The notes beneath the pieces are model-generated. The model was not told the DNA's origin and searched no databases. It worked only from the letters and a program-made list of their open reading frames with translations. A stretch of 64,000 bases of DNA, taken from Massospora cicadina. Taxonomy: Eukaryota > Entomophthoromycota > Entomophthoromycetes > Entomophthorales > Entomophthoraceae. A program made the position numbers and the translations under genes. The stretch lies in the NCBI GenBank assembly GCA_022478985.1, contig JAKSZP010006700.1, forward strand, positions 115,896-179,895, read 5' to 3'. Of this stretch, positions 58,716 to 64,000 are shown piece by piece; position 1 is the first letter of the stretch, and each line of letters starts with the position of its first letter.

Positions 58716-59440
58716 CTATAGCAAGTTCTTTAGACTCCTCGTTGTTGGGTATCAAATATAAGTTTATTAGACATAGGGGATTATTACCAGGTATTCAAAT
58801 CCTGCAAGTGAATTGAAACCAAGACATGAAAAAGGGGGGACAAAAGAAAATTTTTATTCAACTATTTATGGAAAAAATCAATTTTGGTAAGGATCAACTC
58901 AACAATTGAGAAATCTTCATCAAACTGTCTTGAGCCCAGAATACCCTGAGATTAAATCCTGATTATCTGAGGCAAAGGTTTACATAATGTTAGGTGATTA
59001 ATTCATCAGGTGACATTTGAGGCAGTAAATTGACGTGTGCCCACAAAAACGCAAGAATCAAGACTCTGTCCAACAATTAACTTAATTTAACCAAGTCTCA
59101 TTTAATTTAATCATTCAAAAACTTTATAATTAGAAAAAAGTGCTACAAAGATTTCTTCAATCTGAATTGCATAGCCTGACCAAGAGCCTCCCATCGAATC
59201 CCCCTTTTTTTAATTTAATTGATCTTATTCCTTATTGGGGTTTGTATGGTTGTATGTAACTAATAAACTCTTTAAATATAATAAAACAAAAATACGCTGT
59301 TTTTATCTACTACTCATTTTTTGGTACTTGACTTCAATAAGTCTTTTTGCCTAATTTTATCATAGGATGTATAACCTAGCTGAGGGACCTAAGCGTGATC
59401 TTGAAACCCTCAAAATCAGTAAAAAACTTGTTTTGAGTCT
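58716..59440 (-). other. Unassigned stretch, possibly a degenerate LTR
   Basis: AT-rich, no coding signal. GTTGTTGGGTATCAA near 58750 resembles the inner edge of the Gypsy-B1 LTR (TTGTTGGTATCAA), but the rest does not align convincingly by eye. Confidence 0.3.
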
Positions 59441-59458
59441 TAGACTGCTTTAAATATT

Positions 59459-61369
59459 TAATTGAGGTAAGCTGACCAGGGGATGGATATTACCAAACTA
59501 AGCACTAAAACTAAAACTAACGTAACTAATCAATTTCAAACAAAAAGCTCAAAATGGACGGATTGAGTGTAACACACCTAACAAAACAACCAACCGGGTG
59601 GGAAGCAGAGACCACTTATCCCTCCATGGTGGAAGGGGAGGAGGGATCAGGGGGCTCATCTTTAGCAGCAGCTTACTCTTCCCAGAGTAGGGTGCGTGTC
59701 AAGGCGGATAGCAAGGGCGTCAGGGCATTGGCAGAATGTGGTTCAATATCTTTGATGATTGGTACTTCTGAGTAATTGCCAACCATAAAAATGTCAGTGA
59801 TATATGCGGCTTAAGCTAGATCAGCTTTAATGCAGGCATCTGGTAGTTTAATAAATGTGGCAATATTGGTTCAGATATATTTAGCCTTCAGGTTCCATGC
59901 TACAGTTACCACGTTCTGGATAGCTTGTTGACATTTTTGTGTAATTGCTTCACATTAATCTTACTTTTTGGAGTAAGAATTTTGGTATAACAGGAGGTGG
60001 AATTCCTCCTGTGAGCACCCCCACTGATTTGGAAGCAGCTTTGTGGAGGTAACAGCAATCTGAGTTGGCGGCTGCTTCTACTGCAAGATGGTGGTTTCTG
60101 TAGAATGATTCAGCATTTGGCTGTGGGGCATAGAAACGAAGGTAGAATTCTGAATACCATATTGCATTACAGAACAAATTGATTTGCAGCGATGGTTCCT
60201 CAATGATATTACCTGTTTCTTCAATTTTATTCAAAAACTCCAATGGGTTCTGGTTGAATTTAATTGGGGAATTGGCATATGGTTGAGGATTGGTTGATTT
60301 GTTGGAGGCTGCTTGAGATTTAACTGGGGTCCAATCCTGCTCTTGATTGGAATAATCATGTGTGGCACTGAGGCGAGGTGGAGGATGAAGGGTGTCTGCA
60401 GGTACAGCTGCAGCAATAGGCTTTGAGTGAGGGGGAGGTAGGATTTTACCCTATGCTAAGATTGGCACAGGGCTTGGTGGGAGATTGGTGGCCGTCAGGT
60501 GAAAAATCAGCGCCATCAGAAGCATCTAGGGATGGGAACTTGCGTTTTGAGTGGTCTAACTCGAAACAGGATGGACAAATCGTCCATCCGCCCTTGACGC
60601 TGGCCCAGAATGGATGGTCAGGGGCGGAAGGGAATGCGGCATGAGAGGGAATTGTCAGGCAATTTTGTTTGTTTCAGGGCTGATTGTGGCATACGCCCAA
60701 GGCCCAGCGAGGCGTGTGGCCCCAATTGGAACCACAAATTGCAAGATGGGGTTGGAGCCATAGGCTGCCAAACTTTCCATCAGCTCCTGGTAGAGCACTT
60801 CATGGGAAAGATGGATGGGCAAAACAGTAAACTGAACCACCAAAGTGGTGTCCGCTGGGAGCCATGTACAAGTTGTTGGGAGAGGATATCCTGGAAGACC
60901 AGTGGCACCATTACCATAGTGGCAACATCAGCTTCACAGGTGAAGCCAAAATCAAATTACCCCTTATAGTGGAAGAAGTCAATAAAGCAGGCGGGATCAT
61001 CACCACCTGAGCCATTTTGATAATGGCTTTGTTGTTGTAGGGAAAACTTTCCCAAATTTGACCCTAAGGCTGAAATGCATGTTGCTCTGGGGGAGCACCA
61101 GGGGGAAATGGGGCACCACTTGGGTTCAAGTGAGGGGGCATCGAGATCCTTGGGTGGAATGAATCGTCCCAGGAGTTTGATATGACTGGGCAAGCCAGTC
61201 TAAGCGTGTTTTCCTGTCAGACGGAAAATGTCAGGGGTTCACCACTGCCCCACACTGGGGCAGCCAGCAGGGAATCCAATGACATTGGAGCTTAACTACG
61301 GCGGGGAATTAGTGTTTACTTTAATTAACCATATAAATTGCTCAGAAAGTTACGCTGAGCAAAAGAGAA
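59459..61369 (-). mobile_element. ORF1-only retroposon copy 4 (1,911 bp)
   Basis: Target duplication TAGACTGCTTTAAATATT (59441-59458) and TAGCCTGCTTTAAATAAT (61370-61387), 16 of 18 identical. Minus strand: TTCTCTTTTGCTC leader, GCTGCCCCAGTGTGGGGCAG block, RRM-like region (VVQFTVLPIHLSHEVLYQEL, YGSNPILQFVVPIGATRLAG), knuckle CPSCFELDHSKRKF at 60577-60536 (last Cys to Phe), and the C-terminal module CYLHKAASKSVGVLTGGIPP. The 3' tail reads CCTGGTCAGCTTACCTCAAT, similar to copy 3 and to the SINE. Confidence 0.82.
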
Positions 61370-61689
61370 TAGCCTGCTTTAAATAATGAATGTTGGTATT
61401 CCTGGGCACAGCACCATTGAGCCATGAAAATGGAAGCCTTGAAGTTGGGCTTAAAGAGGAATTGTGACGCAATATGTTATGAGAAATATTCAAGGCTTCT
61501 TTAAAAAATTTTTACTTAAAATTAAACCTACAGAGATCATAATAGGCTTGTCCTGTCAATGGGCCTTTATTGTGGCTTCCAAAAATACATGAGATAGTGA
61601 TTTTTGTCTTGAAACAGCTTTATGTTGAGCCCCTTGAGAAGATACAGTCAATGAATGAGTGACCATGCCACCACAGAAAGTTCCGTATC

Positions 61690-62500
61690 ATAGATGGACC
61701 ATAATTGTTCATTAAAGGAGAGCTTTCAGGAGAAATAGGCGACTTAATTCTCTATTTCATCATGATTCTGGAAAAACATAGCCCAACGGCGTCTGCAGAT
61801 GCATCACATGGCACAATAAAGTATTTAGATGTGTTTTATGAATGAGAATGAGTCTGAGACTGGTGACTCTTAATGGCATTAAACACTTGTTGACAAAATT
61901 CCGTCCATTTTAATGGTGAATTTTCTCAGTCAGAGAGTGGAAGGGTGCCGCCAACTGAGAAAACGCAAGGCAAAACTTTTTTAGAAAGATTTTGATACCT
62001 AAGAAGCTTCACAGTTGTTAAAATGTGGGGTAGGTTAAGAAAAATATCAACCTGCTTGAAGGGAGGGATGGCATACCCCTCTTTCAATCCAGGTTACCCA
62101 GGAAGTGACCTACTTCTCAAGAAAAATCACATTTGGAGGCTTATTGTACAAATTTTCTTAATAGGCAGACAACACAGCTTTGAAGTTCTTTGCATGTTGC
62201 TCATAATAAGGATTATATACCAAGATGTTGTCAATACTTGCACAGCATAGATAAACTGGAGATCGCCCAGGATCTCATCAAACATGCGTTGGAAAGTTGT
62301 AAGTGCATTTTTGAGGCCAAAGGGTATCACTTTGAACTTGAATATACTCCTATTTGTGAATATTTCTGTAAGTTACTCCTGGCCATTCACTACCCTTACA
62401 CTTTTAACACATTTACAAGGCTATGTTTAGAAAACACAAGGATTTTATAATCACCTGAATTTTTTGCTCCCATGAAAGAGGGTAGGAGTCATGTACAGTT
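61690..62500 (-). pseudogene. pol: Gypsy-C reverse transcriptase and RNase H remnants
   Basis: RT palm on the minus strand at 62330-62130: IPFGLKNALTTFQRMFDEIL, then FIYAVQVLTTSWYIIL, where YxDD is degraded to a related IDNILVYN in another frame. RNase H near 61800: YFIVPCDASADAVGLCFSRI with the first catalytic Asp. The rest of the RNase H is poorly readable. The region ends where ORF1-only copy 4 starts. Confidence 0.8.
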
Positions 62501-64000
62501 ATGTTGTTAAGATGTAAAATAGTCCACACAGGGCTCTAAGGTTAATATAAGCTTTCTTTGTAAAGACATATAGGAGAAGAAATGGATTATAATTTATAAA
62601 ATATCTAAGACTTCTAGAGCAAATCTTCTAATCGCACCTTGTTAAAATTAAGGGCTTTGTTGATTGTTCCCAACTGATAACACTAACTTGATAACTTCAC
62701 AGGATCAGTATGTGCACCCTTTGCGTTCTCTGATAATAATTGATAATCAATTTATAATAGTATGAGGACTATTATTCATAGTTGAATTGATAATCAAGTC
62801 TGGTCCAAAGCCTGACCTGTATTTCTCCTCGAAATACCCCTGATGTCTTCATTGGGGATTTATACCCTTATCCGCCTAACTTTATCCACGCTCAGAACCC
62901 TAGTCTATGGCCTTTCCTTTGGTCTTGAGGAGTCAATAGCAATTCCCACCTAAGCTCAGCTTCTCTTCTAAAGATCCTCAATCCTTACTCTTTATCCTAC
63001 TAAAGAGTCCCCAATTGAAGCACACAGCAAAAATTTCCTGAAGATAAAAAGGAACTAAAACCAATAATGAATTCTGTTATCTATTCTTTTTCATTTTCAA
63101 TTAATCAAGGTGGGTCGACCTTGGGACAAATATACCACATCAAGAATGTTTTTAAAGCCAGTACAGGTTTTGAATTCGAAACCTACACTAGGGGTAGTCC
63201 TTTTCCTTTTTTATTATTGTAAATTATTTAAGGAATTTATAGCGGGAATTCAGGGACAACCCTCATATAACAGCCATGAAATGGCAGCTGTTGCCATTAA
63301 AATACCCTTTAACAATTTCCCAGTGATGGCCTTCCCATTGTGATTAGAATTTCATCGTTGGACATCCTTGAGACCTAAGTGGAAAGAGTCAGAAAAAGTG
63401 TCCCTAAAATGTCTCATTAAATCCCAGCTATCCAACCATATTTAGCGAGCAACCTAACTAGGTAATGGAACTTGTTACCCTTTATGGCAGGTCGCAAAAC
63501 AACTATATAATTCGCTAGTTGTATGCAGCATCACTCGCCTCACAACTTGCTCATTAACTTCCCAAAATCAGTAATGAAACCCAACCAATCCCAATAAGTA
63601 CACATGATAGTTAATCAACTATCAGATGCACCCATTTCACTAGCAACTCTGTCTGATGAGATCTTAAGCATTCACCTGGATCAAAACCTGATGGACCCAA
63701 ACCAGGCGAATTATCTAAAATCCCCTGAATATTATTAACCTAAAATTGGGGTCAACTGATATCCAATTCACTCACCATAGGGAATTATCCCCACAGCAAT
63801 CTGTGGTAATCTAGATGGCTGGAAAGGTGGGCAAATATCCCAGCACATCCCCCTCTTGCCTAGATTTTCAGATGAGAATAGGATTGGGATAAGAGAATAC
63901 CACCCAATTACCAGGTTGAATAATTCTTGGGCTCTAGTGGAGCACAGTCAATCTTGATTAATGCTGCTCAGGAAATCCTTTGGCATGCAGTTCTCTTCCT
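62501..64000 (+). other. Unclassified stretch to window end
   Basis: No gene or structural RNA that I can support. TGATAACACTAACTTGATAA near 62673 could be an LTR start, but no second copy lies in the window. Confidence 0.3.

Larger units (their letters stand above)
55330..62500 (-). mobile_element. Gypsy-C, second chromovirus type, interrupted
   Basis: The minus strand shows RT and RNase H at about 61690-62500 and integrase with chromodomain at 55330-56520, in the order expected for one element. Between them lie ORF1-only copy 4, an unassigned 0.7 kb stretch and ORF1-only copy 2. Neither LTR was located. That both ends belong to a single element is inferred from order, orientation and similar decay. 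Confidence 0.65.

Overview
This is a stretch of a eukaryotic, repeat-dominated genome. I find no intact host gene. Nearly everything recognisable is a transposable element or a piece of one: three lineages of Ty3/gypsy LTR retrotransposons (A and C carry chromodomain remnants), two L1-like LINE families, four copies of a 1.9 kb element that carries only a LINE-type ORF1, one tRNA-derived SINE and a long TG microsatellite. The host cannot be named from this. Chromoviruses, SINEs, deep nesting and decayed copies fit a large, TE-rich genome; fungal, vertebrate and plant hosts are all conceivable.

Layout. 1-5597: Gypsy-A1 (+), a chromovirus whose 5' LTR is cut by the window edge. 5598-25395: an old minus-strand element, Gypsy-B1, split by a stack of insertions. 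An ORF1-only element (8615-22531, -) sits in it. LINE-2B (8705-13913, -) and Gypsy-A2 (15234-22021, -) sit inside that, and a SINE (20945-21240) sits in the A2 5' LTR. 25396-31803: LINE-1 (+), the least decayed element. 31804-34875: Gypsy-B2 LTR and leader (-), then the 3' end of Gypsy-B3 (+). 35526-37456: ORF1-only element 3 (-). 38025-38183: (TG)79. 38457-43659: LINE-2C (+). 45225-52170: Gypsy-B4 (+), complete but heavily mutated. About 55330-62500: Gypsy-C (-), interrupted by ORF1-only element 2 (56799-58700, +), an unassigned 0.7 kb stretch and ORF1-only element 4 (59459-61369, -). The rest is AT-rich and unclassified.

Most notable signal. In Gypsy-A1 and Gypsy-A2 the LTR ends inside the gag frame. 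Each LTR begins TGTGACGG or similar and ends GTTACA or GTCACA, and it encodes the first 87 (A1) or 79 (A2) codons of a Gag with an N-terminal multi-helix hydrophobic domain. Exactly two bases after the LTR, each element has a 10-base segment that is the perfect reverse complement of a 10-base segment in its own LTR, 32-35 bases after a TATA box. The two 10-mers differ between elements but pair within each. This fits self-primed reverse transcription (known for Tf1 and sushi-type elements) combined with an LTR-started gag (known for Ty1).

Second signal. The four ORF1-only elements are each about 1.9 kb, have target-site duplications of about 13-18 bp, encode an RRM-like region plus a CCHC knuckle, and lack endonuclease and reverse transcriptase. 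Two share a 3' tail with LINE-1; the other two share a different 3' tail with the SINE. This suggests families of LINE-dependent passengers.
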